Shown: positions 43,541-52,536 of the stretch, piece after piece
How positions within the stretch are numbered: position 1 is the stretch's first letter
Layout of the letters: the number at the start of each line of letters is the position of its first letter
Source: Phocaeicola salanitronis DSM 18170
GTDB taxonomy: Bacteria; Bacteroidota; Bacteroidia; Bacteroidales; Bacteroidaceae
Assembly (NCBI RefSeq): GCF_000190575.1
Contig: NC_015164.1
Location: 868,001 to 932,000, forward strand
Direction: 5' to 3'
Length of the DNA stretch: 64,000 bases
Made by a program: the position numbers and the translations under genes
Notes under the pieces: generated by a model
Seen by the model: the letters and a program-made list of their open reading frames with translations, nothing else
Database searches by the model: none
Told to the model about the DNA's origin: nothing

Positions 43541-45190
43541 TTAATTGGAACTACCGGCATAAATGTTTTCTCTTCCCGGTTTCTTGTCCCACCATACATG
43601 CGTGCTGTAATTGTCACCCGAACCTTGTGAAGATTCGCCGTTCAAGATACCTACAGCCGCATCGGCATTTTCCTTATTGCTGACAAACTCATCGGTCGGA
43701 TACGGAATACGGTTAATGCCTACATTCGAATTTACAGTACCGCCACTCTTGTTACCGGCAGCAGTAGCCGGCATCAGACGCGGATACCCCGTACGGCGAT
43801 GGTCTGCCCATGCCTCGTTACCCAACAGCCAGTTGGCAATCCACTTCTGCGTAATGATGCGTTCCAGTTTCACTTCTGTAGTCGCATTCTCATCCCACGC
43901 AACGGTAATGGTCGACAACGGAGTAGCGAAGCTGTTCGTTCCGGTCGGGTCGTTGTATGCCGTCGGAGTGGACGTAGAATTGCTCATATACGTATCAGCA
44001 CCGCTCACGCCCCATTGTTCGAACGACAGGCGGATACCGTCTTCGTAGTAGCTCTGTGCCGTACCGCCGCCTACATTGAAGTTGTTCAGACGGGCCTCCG
44101 CACGGAGGAATGCCACTTCGGCAGCGTTCATCCACATAATCGGGTCGTTTCTGCCAATCCGAGCACCTGAATACGCATGGTTATAACTTCCTAATGAAGT
44201 CAGGTCGATGCTGCGGCGTACACCTACGTAAGGCATATCGTCAAACTCAGACTCCACGAAATAAACCGAACGGCGCGGGTCTTCATATCCGTTCATGTAG
44301 CAAATGATGTCGGCTGCAGCGTGTGTGTCACCGCCGCTTTCGTCACCTTCGTTGTTATAACGGGTTGCCGTATAAAGCGGATTTTCGGTAGCTCCGAAGT
44401 AGTTCCATTGCGCATTGTCCGCATTGGTTTCAATCACTCCCCCGTTCGCTTCGTTGGTAGCGTCTTCAGCCCATTGCTGTGCCTTCGCACGGTCTGCATA
44501 CAAAAGGCGCATCGCCAGACGCAGCTTCATCGAATTGGCGAATTTAATCCATTTTGTCAAGTCGCCGCTATATACATAGTCGGCAGTAGCAGACAATGCT
44601 GCTTCCGGATTCTCCTGCAAGGTCTTTACGGCATCACTCAGTTCCACGAACATCGTGTCGTAAACCATTTCCTGCGCATCGTAAGGAGTAGTCACAGAGC
44701 CGTCCGCACCGATTTTCGAATACGGAATAGGACCGTATGCGTCCGTAACGCGGCTCATGGAAGTCACTTTGATAATTTTGGCGATAGCAAGAGGAACGGG
44801 ATTGCCCAATTGAGTAGCCAAGTTTTCTACCAATGTCAGGTTGGTATAAAGAACCGGAATGATGCGATCTGATTTCAAGAATACGTTTGTCCAGTTATCT
44901 GTAGCGTTAAAGTTCTCAATCGTATTGTTGAATCCGGTATTTGTAGTTGCGAGATATCCGCCAGCCGGTCCACCTAAAAGGCAGTCGGTGAACTGGGTCG
45001 TATTAACGTCCGATGATACGACACAACTGGCAAGACCGTTCATGGCAGATCCTAAGATATAGTCATCCGCCTGCATTTCGTCTCCGTTCGGCTCATAGGG
45101 ATTGGAGTTGATGTCCAGATAATCACCTGTACAAGCTGTACCTGCCACTGCCAACGAGACAATCAAGAATTTATTTAGTAAACTTCTCAT
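43541..45190 (-). CDS. susD: SusD-like starch-binding-type lipoprotein (SusD-like 2)
   Basis: A 549-residue outer-membrane lipoprotein (GTACT lipobox, C20) that caps the SusC channel and binds the oligosaccharide. TPR helices are recognisable (DYLDINSNPYEPNGDEMQADD, SDRIIPVLYTNLTLVENLA, KWIKFANSMKLRLAMRLLYADR), as is the C-terminal EAWADHRRTGYPRLMP with RIPYPTDEF. It belongs to the PF12771-like SusD group. It lies 12 bases after SusC. High-mannose specificity is inferred from the locus, not from the protein. Confidence 0.93.
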   Translation of the reverse strand: MRSLLNKFLIVSLAVAGTACTGDYLDINSNPYEPNGDEMQADDYILGSAMNGLASCVVSSDVNTTQFTDCLLGGPAGGYLATTNTGFNNTIENFNATDNWTNVFLKSDRIIPVLYTNLTLVENLATQLGNPVPLAIAKIIKVTSMSRVTDAYGPIPYSKIGADGSVTTPYDAQEMVYDTMFVELSDAVKTLQENPEAALSATADYVYSGDLTKWIKFANSMKLRLAMRLLYADRAKAQQWAEDATNEANGGVIETNADNAQWNYFGATENPLYTATRYNNEGDESGGDTHAAADIICYMNGYEDPRRSVYFVESEFDDMPYVGVRRSIDLTSLGSYNHAYSGARIGRNDPIMWMNAAEVAFLRAEARLNNFNVGGGTAQSYYEDGIRLSFEQWGVSGADTYMSNSTSTPTAYNDPTGTNSFATPLSTITVAWDENATTEVKLERIITQKWIANWLLGNEAWADHRRTGYPRLMPATAAGNKSGGTVNSNVGINRIPYPTDEFVSNKENADAAVGILNGESSQGSGDNYSTHVWWDKKPGRENIYAGSSN

Positions 45191-45202
45191 AGCGTGTTCG
45201 TT

Positions 45203-48200
45203 TTAGAATTTTAAAGTTACACTACAACCAATGTTACGGGTAGAAGGCATCATGAAGTAGTCGATACCTTGATAGAAATTATTCGTAGAAGCCACGTTTT
45301 CGGGGTCGAACGGAGCCTTGCAATACAACATCCACAAGTTACGTCCTACCAACGAAATGCTCAGGTCGCATACATCGCCCAGCATCTTGCGCGGGAATGT
45401 ATAACCGATAGAGGCTTCCTGCAAGCGTACGTTTGTCGCAGAATACGTATAATACTGTGCCACAGCATCGCCGCTACCGATTGCGCGATACCAAGCTTCC
45501 GGATTTACCTGATCGGTTCCGTTTACCAAGACATAGCCTTGGTCGCGGGCGTCAGCCGAAGCTTCAGATACTCCGTAATCATCCAACACAGCCTGTGTAC
45601 GAGAGAATACCACGCCACCCAGACGGGCTGAAATCATAAAGCCGAAACGGAAATTGCCCCACGTAAAGTCGTTGCGCCATGCCATATTTGCTTTCGGCAA
45701 TACGCTGCCCAACTTGATGTAGTCATCCGAGTTTGCGATAGTTTCTGCTGTCAAGTTGCCGTTGGCATCCACGTAGATATCACCGTTCACGTCACGTTTC
45801 AACTGACGGTTTGAGTAAACGTCACCCATCGAACCGCCTTCACGCAACAAGAATACTGCCGACCCTAAACCGCCCATATCCAAGGTGCTGATAGAGAATT
45901 GCTCGCCGGTTGCCGGATTAATGGCGTTATCAGCCAATTCCAGAATCTTGTTCTTGTTGGTAGAGAACGTGTAGTTGCTACTCCACGTAAACTTGTTCCA
46001 AGTCTTTTCATAACCCAATGCCAACTCGATACCGGAGTTACGTACGGCACCGGTCTGGATATACAGGTTCGAATAACCGGATACACCCAATTCCGGGTTA
46101 AAGGTCTGGTTTTCTGTCACTGTATTATAATAAGTAAGGTCCAAGTTGAAATCCTTGAAGAAGCGTATGGTCAAACCGGCTTCCCATGATTTGGTACGTT
46201 CCGGCTTCAAGTTATATACCGGATACTGGGTAGTATTATTCCATTGGCCTGAACTTGAGTTCCATTCGTAAAGCGGATTGGCAATGTAGCGTTGGAACGC
46301 TGTACCTACTGATGCGAATGAACCGCGCACTTTCAAGTACGACAGATAATCCTTGTTTACATTCGGCATCAATTCGCTCAGCAAAGCGGAAACACCGACA
46401 GAAGGATAGAAGAACGACTTGCTGGTAGAGTTCGGTCCTGCCAACTGCGAAGGCCAGTCATTACGTCCGGTCAATGTCAGGTAGTAAGTGCTCTTGTAGC
46501 CCACCTCGGCAGAAGCGAAGATAGATTGGGTTTGTTCGCGCCAACCGGTCTGCAAGGGACGGGTACGAGTCTTACTCAAATTCTGTACGTTGAACACGTT
46601 AGCCAAGCCCGGCTGCTCACCCGTAAAGTTCTCGTCAGCAATCGGTCCGCGCACTTCCAATACATCCGAACGCATATCGGTGAACGAAGTACCGATATTT
46701 GCCGACAGGCTCCAGTCTTCGCCGAAAGTCTTGTTGATATTCACCAGGAAGTCGGCATACAGCTGCTTGTCAGTACTCTTGGCGATGGTGTACAAACCGC
46801 GCGTAGACGATTCGGTCATCTGCGTATTGGTACCTGCATAATATTTTTCGGTATAATCGTTTGTAGAGCTATCCCAACGTACACGGCCGCTTACGCTCAA
46901 CCAGTCCAGAATCTGGTAATTCAGGCTGGCGTTCAGCATGTAACGGTCCTTGTTGTTGTTACGAAGCTGGCGGTAGTTCACCCAATACGGGTTCTGCATG
47001 ACCATACCTGCATCGCCTACGGGCCAGTACTGCGTGTTCAGCTTGCGCACCGGGTCATAGCGTTCGTACATCTTGATGTCTTCCCAGTCGTTGCCGCGCG
47101 GGAACAGGTAAGCACCTACAATCGGGTTGTTGTACGGACCCTGGTTCACCATGTTCTGGTCTTTCTGGATGATGTAAGACGCGCCTACATCCAAGGTCAT
47201 CTTGTCATTCAAGAACTTGGTGGTGTTGCGGAACGTAAAGTTGTAACGCGCATATTTGTTGTTGGGAACGACACCGCGCGAATTGACAGCCGCAGCCGAA
47301 GCGTAGGTCTGGTTCTTGTCGGTACCGGTAGAGAGTGAAACACTTTCCGTACCGATAATACCGGTCTGCAAATAATCGCTCAACGGGTCATAACCGGTAT
47401 AGTTGGAACTGTTCAACAGTTTGCCCCAGCTACGCACCTGATCGTTGGCAGCCAATGAACTTCCGGTTCCATACTTATTCTGAAAACGCGGAGCCACAAA
47501 CGTGTTCTGGAATTCCGTGTTGCTGTTTACCGTGATGCTCAGACGTCCTTCCTTACCTTTCTTGGTCGTAATGACGATAGCACCGTTGGCAGCGTCCGAA
47601 CCATACAATGCGGCAGCGGCTGCACCGGTCAGGACTGACATCGATTCGATGTCTTCGGGGTTGATGTCGGCAATCGGTTCGGTAGCACCTTTCGAGTCGA
47701 ATCCTGTACCTCCTTCGCTGGTAGCCGAATACATCGGCACACCGTCGATGACATACAAGGCATTGGATGACTGCATGATGGATTTCGTACCACGCATCAC
47801 TACCTTCGAGATACCGCCCACACCGGAAGAAGAAGCGTTGATGTTGACACCGGCAACCTTACCGCTCAACGAATTGACAAAGTTCGCATCCTTGTTGCGG
47901 GTAATGTCATCCGAATTTACCTGCTGCACGTTGTAAGACAATGCTTTTTCCGCACGCTTGATACCCAAAGCGGTTACCACCACTTCTTCCAGCACTTCGG
48001 AATCTTCTTCCATCGTCAGGTTAATGGTAGTCAGTCCGGCTACCGCCATTTCTACGGTCTTATAACCGATGTAAGAGAACTGCAGCGTAGCGGTCTCCGG
48101 CACGGTTACCGTAAAATTACCATCCAAGTCGGTGATAGAACCGTTCGTTGTCCCTACTTCCAACACGCTCACACCAATCAACGGAATACCCGCCGCATCA

Positions 48201-48619
48201 ACAACCGTACCGGTCACAGTCTTGGTGTCTGCCTGTTGATCCGACTGAACCGATGCAGAAGCAGTGGAAGGCGAGGAAGTCTTAGACAAATAGACCACGT
48301 TCTCATCAACTCTGTACTCGATGCCTTTACCCGCAAGTGCCTGTTCCAACACTTCTTCCACCGAAGCGTCTTGGGCGTTGACAGACTGGACCTGTGTATC
48401 GGCAAGGTCATCATCGTAAAAAAATTGATACTGAGATTGTGATTGAATCTGCTTAATCACTGTCCCTAAGGGAGCATTCGATAAAGCAATATTCAACTGC
48501 GCCGCGGTGAACTGCGATGGCACCGTAATAAGCGCAGACAACACCAATGCCCGGAGTAGCTTCTTCGAGCATTTGCAAGATTTTTTGCTTCTCATACCTG
48601 CTTTTTTAAGGTTACACAT
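45203..48619 (-). CDS. susC: SusC-like TonB-dependent transporter with STN signalling domain
   Basis: A 1138-residue outer-membrane importer. Order of domains: signal peptide (about 9-41), STN domain (about 42-115, LNIALSNAPLGTVIKQIQ and SVEEVLEQALAGKGIEY), carboxypeptidase-like regulatory domain (about 135-215, VTGTVVDAAGIPLIGVSVLE), TonB plug (about 225-340) and a 22-strand barrel. The STN domain is the hallmark of transporters that signal through a FecR-type anti-sigma and ECF sigma factor; both are present in this locus. A second start at 48595 is possible. It heads the leftward operon. Confidence 0.95.
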   Translation of the reverse strand: MCNLKKAGMRSKKSCKCSKKLLRALVLSALITVPSQFTAAQLNIALSNAPLGTVIKQIQSQSQYQFFYDDDLADTQVQSVNAQDASVEEVLEQALAGKGIEYRVDENVVYLSKTSSPSTASASVQSDQQADTKTVTGTVVDAAGIPLIGVSVLEVGTTNGSITDLDGNFTVTVPETATLQFSYIGYKTVEMAVAGLTTINLTMEEDSEVLEEVVVTALGIKRAEKALSYNVQQVNSDDITRNKDANFVNSLSGKVAGVNINASSSGVGGISKVVMRGTKSIMQSSNALYVIDGVPMYSATSEGGTGFDSKGATEPIADINPEDIESMSVLTGAAAAALYGSDAANGAIVITTKKGKEGRLSITVNSNTEFQNTFVAPRFQNKYGTGSSLAANDQVRSWGKLLNSSNYTGYDPLSDYLQTGIIGTESVSLSTGTDKNQTYASAAAVNSRGVVPNNKYARYNFTFRNTTKFLNDKMTLDVGASYIIQKDQNMVNQGPYNNPIVGAYLFPRGNDWEDIKMYERYDPVRKLNTQYWPVGDAGMVMQNPYWVNYRQLRNNNKDRYMLNASLNYQILDWLSVSGRVRWDSSTNDYTEKYYAGTNTQMTESSTRGLYTIAKSTDKQLYADFLVNINKTFGEDWSLSANIGTSFTDMRSDVLEVRGPIADENFTGEQPGLANVFNVQNLSKTRTRPLQTGWREQTQSIFASAEVGYKSTYYLTLTGRNDWPSQLAGPNSTSKSFFYPSVGVSALLSELMPNVNKDYLSYLKVRGSFASVGTAFQRYIANPLYEWNSSSGQWNNTTQYPVYNLKPERTKSWEAGLTIRFFKDFNLDLTYYNTVTENQTFNPELGVSGYSNLYIQTGAVRNSGIELALGYEKTWNKFTWSSNYTFSTNKNKILELADNAINPATGEQFSISTLDMGGLGSAVFLLREGGSMGDVYSNRQLKRDVNGDIYVDANGNLTAETIANSDDYIKLGSVLPKANMAWRNDFTWGNFRFGFMISARLGGVVFSRTQAVLDDYGVSEASADARDQGYVLVNGTDQVNPEAWYRAIGSGDAVAQYYTYSATNVRLQEASIGYTFPRKMLGDVCDLSISLVGRNLWMLYCKAPFDPENVASTNNFYQGIDYFMMPSTRNIGCSVTLKF

Positions 48620-49017
48620 TAAGTTAGTTACTATTAATTTTTAGATTTATTGTTAAAGTATTAAGTCTATCCGGCGGATAAACAAAATCAATCTTATAAC
48701 AAGTTCGCAAGACAAAACACTTACCCTACTATGCATTTTTTCGTCATTTCTGCCCTTTGCGGTTCAAAATTCCGGCTGATATGCCCTCTTTCGTCCTATT
48801 TTATCCTGCATTTATGTGCGCATTTTACTAAGGAACGCCCGCATCCGCGCGTGCGACTGCCCATGCCAGAAGATACAAACGGTCGTATTCACAAACAGAA
48901 GCGGACATCACCGACTATGCGGACAACAATGCTTGATTCCCAATGCAAGTTTGTTTAGCAGATACGAATCAATGTATGATTGAAAGGTTCAGTTTCTGCT
49001 TCAGGCTGTATTCTTTT

Positions 49018-49104
49018 TATGTTCTCCAATTCAAAACCGTATGGTTTCCATATCGAAAACATACGGTTTCCATATCAAGAACGTACGGTTTCCATATGGA
49101 AACC
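49018..49104. repeat. 22-bp tandem array, about four units (locus 2, inverted)
   Basis: Two full units start at 49040 and 49062. A third core at 49084 runs into a perfect 18-bp palindrome GGTTTCCATATGGAAACC (49087-49104). A degenerate unit precedes them (about 49018-49039). The core GGTTTCCATATC is the complement of GATATGGAAACC in the array at 29971-30058. Confidence 0.8.
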
Positions 49105-49216
49105 ATAAAAGGATGCCGTCCGGATTGACAATACAGCCCTATCAGAAACTCCAACTATTTTGATAGTTTTTGGAATTTATAATAGAACAGAATTAATTCG
49201 CAAAAAAATGGAATGA

Positions 49217-49288
49217 AACACAGAGACACGGAGGCACAGAGTTTTTTTCATTATCAATTAATCCTCCGTATCTCTGTGCCTCTGTGTT
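49217..49288. repeat. Inverted repeat of the CACAGAG family
   Basis: AACACAGAG at 49217-49225 pairs with CTCTGTGTT at 49280-49288, with further pairing of ACGGAGG with CCTCCGT and a T-rich loop. It lies about 75 bases after the ECF sigma stop codon and may act as its terminator. Confidence 0.6.
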
Positions 49289-49361
49289 CAATGAAAGACT
49301 CACACGGATTTTTCACATTTAATTTCTGATTGACTATAAATGCTGGAGGAAGTATAGAAAT

Positions 49362-49892
49362 TCAGAACCGCAGCCCTTTCAGCCTCTCGCGGAGGAATTT
49401 CAGCGCCTTATACATGTGCGCCTCTACCGTGCGCAAGGAAATGCCCATCACGTCGGCAATGTCCTTGTTCTTCATTTCGTGCAGGTAGCTCAGCTTGAAA
49501 ACCTCCTGACACTTATCCGGCAATCCGTTAATGGCACGGCGAAGCTCCGCACGCAATTCCTGATTCTCTATCCGGCTGATTACGTCCGCATGGTCGGGCT
49601 GGTAATAATCAATCTTTTTCTGATAGAACTCCACCTCCTCGGCATTGTAGTTTTCCGCCACTGCCCTATGCTTCAGCAGATTGAGCGATTTGGTATAGAC
49701 CGAACGGTACAGGAATGACTGGATCTGGTCGCCTAGCTCTACCGTATCCTGCCTCCGCCAAATTTCCACGAACACATCCTGAACGATGTCTTCAGCGTCA
49801 GCTTCTCCAACAAGGCGTGCCGCATAAAACAACAATCCCGGATAATAACGCCTGAACAATGCCTTATATGTCTTCTCGAATTCCTCCGTCAT
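49362..49892 (-). CDS. ECF-type RNA polymerase sigma factor (Bacteroidetes FecI-like)
   Basis: A 176-residue ECF sigma factor with sigma-70 region 2 (YPGLLFYAARLVGEADAEDIVQDVFVEIW) and region 4 (LPDKCQEVFKLSYLHEMKNKDIADVMGISLRTVEAHMYKALKFLRE, split over its helix-turn-helix). The start was set at 49892 rather than 49922: a TACATTTG box at 49920-49927 puts the transcription start downstream of the 49922 ATG. It should activate the SusC operon when released by the FecR protein at 52537-53532. Sigma and anti-sigma genes are on opposite strands with a GH92 gene between them, which is unusual. Confidence 0.92.
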   Translation of the reverse strand: MTEEFEKTYKALFRRYYPGLLFYAARLVGEADAEDIVQDVFVEIWRRQDTVELGDQIQSFLYRSVYTKSLNLLKHRAVAENYNAEEVEFYQKKIDYYQPDHADVISRIENQELRAELRRAINGLPDKCQEVFKLSYLHEMKNKDIADVMGISLRTVEAHMYKALKFLRERLKGLRF

Positions 49893-49919
49893 TCCAATCC
49901 CGTTAAGATTAACATCATG

Positions 49920-49951
49920 CAAATGTAATCAATTGTAAAGAAATGTGCAAA
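49920..49951 (-). promoter_or_regulatory. ECF sigma gene promoter (-33 and -7)
   Basis: Minus-strand TTTG (49948-49951), 20 bases, then TACATTTG (49920-49927): a good match to the Bacteroidetes housekeeping promoter. It overlaps the alternative ATG at 49922 and so decides the sigma start. Confidence 0.7.
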
Positions 49952-50089
49952 ACAAAATAAGTGTTTTTCGCTTGCCGCTTGTTTTTATTTATGAATGTCC
50001 GCAATACACCCCTACAGGCAATCGGGCAAATGAGGACATTCATATTTTTATTTTATGAACTGCAAATCCAACATTCAAACACGAATATT

Positions 50090-52306
50090 ATGAAACTGAA
50101 AGCCACTCCGATTTATGCTTTTCTTTTTGCGCTGGCAGCATGCAGCACTCCCCCCCAACCTTCTGAGGAAGACCTGACCCAATATGTCAATCCGTTTATC
50201 GGCACCGATTTCACAGGAAACACCTATCCGGGCGCGCAAGTGCCTTTCGGCATGGTGCAGCTAAGCCCTGATAACGGCTTGCCCGGCTGGGACCGCATCG
50301 CCGGTTATTTCTATCCCGACAGCACGATAGCCGGATTCAGCCACACGCACCTGCTAGGGACAGGAGCGGGCGACCTGTACGACATTTCGTTCATGCCCGT
50401 CACCCTGCCTTACAAAGAAGCCGAAGCCCCCTTGGGCATCCACTCGAAATTCTCGCACGAGAACGAAGAGGCATACGCCGGATATTACCGGGTGAAGCTG
50501 GATGACTATGACATCAACGTGGAGCTGACTGCCACCGAACGGTGTGGCGTGCAGCGTTACACGTTCCCGAAAGCCGAGTCTGCCATCATCCTCAACCTGG
50601 CGAAATCCATGAACTGGGACGCTACGCAAGACACCTACATCGAAGCCGTCGACTCGGTGACCGTCCGCGGCTACCGCTACTCGAACGGCTGGGCACGCAA
50701 CCAGAAGGTTTATTTCTGCACCCGCTTCTCCCGCCCGTTTGCACAAATGAAGGTAGACACCGTAAACGTCCCGCGGGAGGACAAAGGCTATGACAGAGGG
50801 CTTATCGTCCGTTTCGAATACCCCACACAGGAAGGCGAGCAGATAACCCTTGCCACTGCCATCTCAGGCACAGGCATGGAAGGCGCCCTAAAGAACCTGC
50901 AAGCGGAAGCGCCGGACAACGATTTCGACACGTACCTGCAAAAGGCCAAAGCCGCCTGGAACAAGGAATTAAGCAAAATCAAGATAGAAACCGACGATGC
51001 AGACACACGTACCGTATTCTATACGGCACTGTATCACAGCATGCTGGCACCTACTATCTACAGTGACGTAGACGGCTTGTATTATGGACCAGACGGAGAA
51101 AACCACCAGGCAGACGGCTGGACCAATTACAGCACCTTCTCCTTGTGGGACACCTACCGTGCCGCTCATCCGCTCTTTACCCTCACCCAGCCCGAACGCA
51201 CCAACGACATGGTAAAGTCACTCATCGCTTTTTACGAACAGAACGGACGCCTGCCCGTATGGAATTTCTACGGAAGCGAAACGGACATGATGATCGGCTA
51301 CCATGCCGTAGCGGTCATCGCCGACGCTTACCTGAAGGGCATCGGTGACTTTGATGCCGAAAAAGCGTTGGAAGCCTGCGTGAAAACCGCCAATATCGAC
51401 GAATACCGCGGCATCGGCGTGTACAAGCAAAAAGGATATATCCCCTACGACATGCACGACCCGTATAACAACGACGGCTGGTCGCTCTCGAAAACGCTGG
51501 AATACGCGTTCGACGATTACTGCATTGCCAAAATGGCAGAAAAGATGGGCAAAGCAGACCTCGCCAACGAGTTTTATGCCCGCTCACAGAATTACCGCAA
51601 CGTGTACAATCCTGCCACTTCCTTCATGCAGCCGCGCGACACGAAAGGCGGGTTCATCCCCGATTTCGATGCCGAAGACTATACGCCCAACATCTGCGAG
51701 AGCAACGGCTGGCAATATTTCTGGTCGGTACAGCATGACATCGAAGGGCTGATAGAACTGACCGGAGGGAATGAACGCTTTGTCCAGAAACTGGACAGCA
51801 TGTTCACTTTCCACCCTACCGACACCACCAAGCTCCCGCTGTTCAGCACCGGCATGATCGGGCAATACGCACATGGCAACGAACCCAGCCACCACGTGGC
51901 ATACTTATACAACAAGGTGGGAGAACCCTGGAAAACCCAACAATATGCCAGCCAAATCATGCACACATTATACACCAACACTCCGGCAGGCTTATGCGGC
52001 AATGAAGACTGCGGGCAGATGTCGGCATGGTATGTGCTGAGCGCAATGGGATTTTATCCGGTAAATCCGGTTTCGCAAACATACGAAATCGGAAGCCCGC
52101 TCTTTCAAAAATTATCATTATCTTTGCCGGGCGGTAAAACATTTACTGTCATCGCGCACAACGTAAGTCCTGAAAACTGTTACATCCAGTCTATCCGGCT
52201 GAACGGCAAACCTTACGACAAAAGCTACATCACGCATAGCCAGATATTGGAAGGAGCCACGCTGGAAATGGAAATGGGAAACCAGCCGGGACCGAAATGG
52301 TATTGA
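50090..52306 (+). CDS. GH92 alpha-mannosidase 1, lipoprotein
   Basis: An exo-alpha-mannosidase of 738 residues that uses calcium-dependent inverting chemistry. The lipobox is FALAAC with C18; the residues after it (STPPQPSEED) lack an immediate acidic patch, so a periplasm-facing anchor is likely. N-terminal GH92 motifs YVNPFIGTDFTGNTYPGAQ and GFSHTHLLGTGAGD are followed by FSLWDTYRAAHPLFTL, the general-acid region ESNGWQYFW (E537), HGNEPSHHVAYLYN and GNEDCGQMSAWYVLS (D640). The 5' end was set at 50090 to start at the signal peptide. It is divergent from the sigma gene and begins the rightward arm. Confidence 0.93.
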   Translation: MKLKATPIYAFLFALAACSTPPQPSEEDLTQYVNPFIGTDFTGNTYPGAQVPFGMVQLSPDNGLPGWDRIAGYFYPDSTIAGFSHTHLLGTGAGDLYDISFMPVTLPYKEAEAPLGIHSKFSHENEEAYAGYYRVKLDDYDINVELTATERCGVQRYTFPKAESAIILNLAKSMNWDATQDTYIEAVDSVTVRGYRYSNGWARNQKVYFCTRFSRPFAQMKVDTVNVPREDKGYDRGLIVRFEYPTQEGEQITLATAISGTGMEGALKNLQAEAPDNDFDTYLQKAKAAWNKELSKIKIETDDADTRTVFYTALYHSMLAPTIYSDVDGLYYGPDGENHQADGWTNYSTFSLWDTYRAAHPLFTLTQPERTNDMVKSLIAFYEQNGRLPVWNFYGSETDMMIGYHAVAVIADAYLKGIGDFDAEKALEACVKTANIDEYRGIGVYKQKGYIPYDMHDPYNNDGWSLSKTLEYAFDDYCIAKMAEKMGKADLANEFYARSQNYRNVYNPATSFMQPRDTKGGFIPDFDAEDYTPNICESNGWQYFWSVQHDIEGLIELTGGNERFVQKLDSMFTFHPTDTTKLPLFSTGMIGQYAHGNEPSHHVAYLYNKVGEPWKTQQYASQIMHTLYTNTPAGLCGNEDCGQMSAWYVLSAMGFYPVNPVSQTYEIGSPLFQKLSLSLPGGKTFTVIAHNVSPENCYIQSIRLNGKPYDKSYITHSQILEGATLEMEMGNQPGPKWY

Positions 52307-52355
52307 TGGCGGCAATGGATTCCACAGGAACGCCTGTCACGTCCCCTGCCTGTCT

Positions 52356-52417
52356 TGTCACGCCGGATTTGTAATCCGGCGTAACCAAAGAATCGGATTT
52401 GCAATCCAGCGTGACAA
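52356..52417 (+). terminator. Nested hairpin after GH92 gene 1
   Basis: Inner stem CGCCGGATT/AATCCGGCG at 52361-52381 and outer stem TTGTCACGC (52356-52364) with GCGTGACAA (52409-52417), which are alternatives. The sequence is a dispersed GGATTTGTAATCC-type repeat; a partial copy lies after the SpoIID gene (34254-34274). No strong T-run follows, so attenuation rather than full termination is possible. Confidence 0.45.
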
Positions 52418-52536
52418 TAAAAAGTACAAATAAATGCCGCAAGAAATATAAAATGTAGAAATCCTGCCTTTTGTGTAAGTGTTTTTACGTTTTCGATTGT
52501 TGTTGAGATAGAATTGGTTTAGATATAGGTAAAAAG

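Larger units (their letters stand above)
48620..49361. other. Intergenic region, ECF sigma gene to susC
   Basis: About 740 bases with no convincing gene. It should contain the susC promoter, but I found no clean TAnnTTTG match near 48620-48720, consistent with use of an ECF sigma factor. It also holds the second 22-bp array (49018-49104) and a CACAGAGACAC inverted repeat (49217-49288). Confidence 0.6.
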
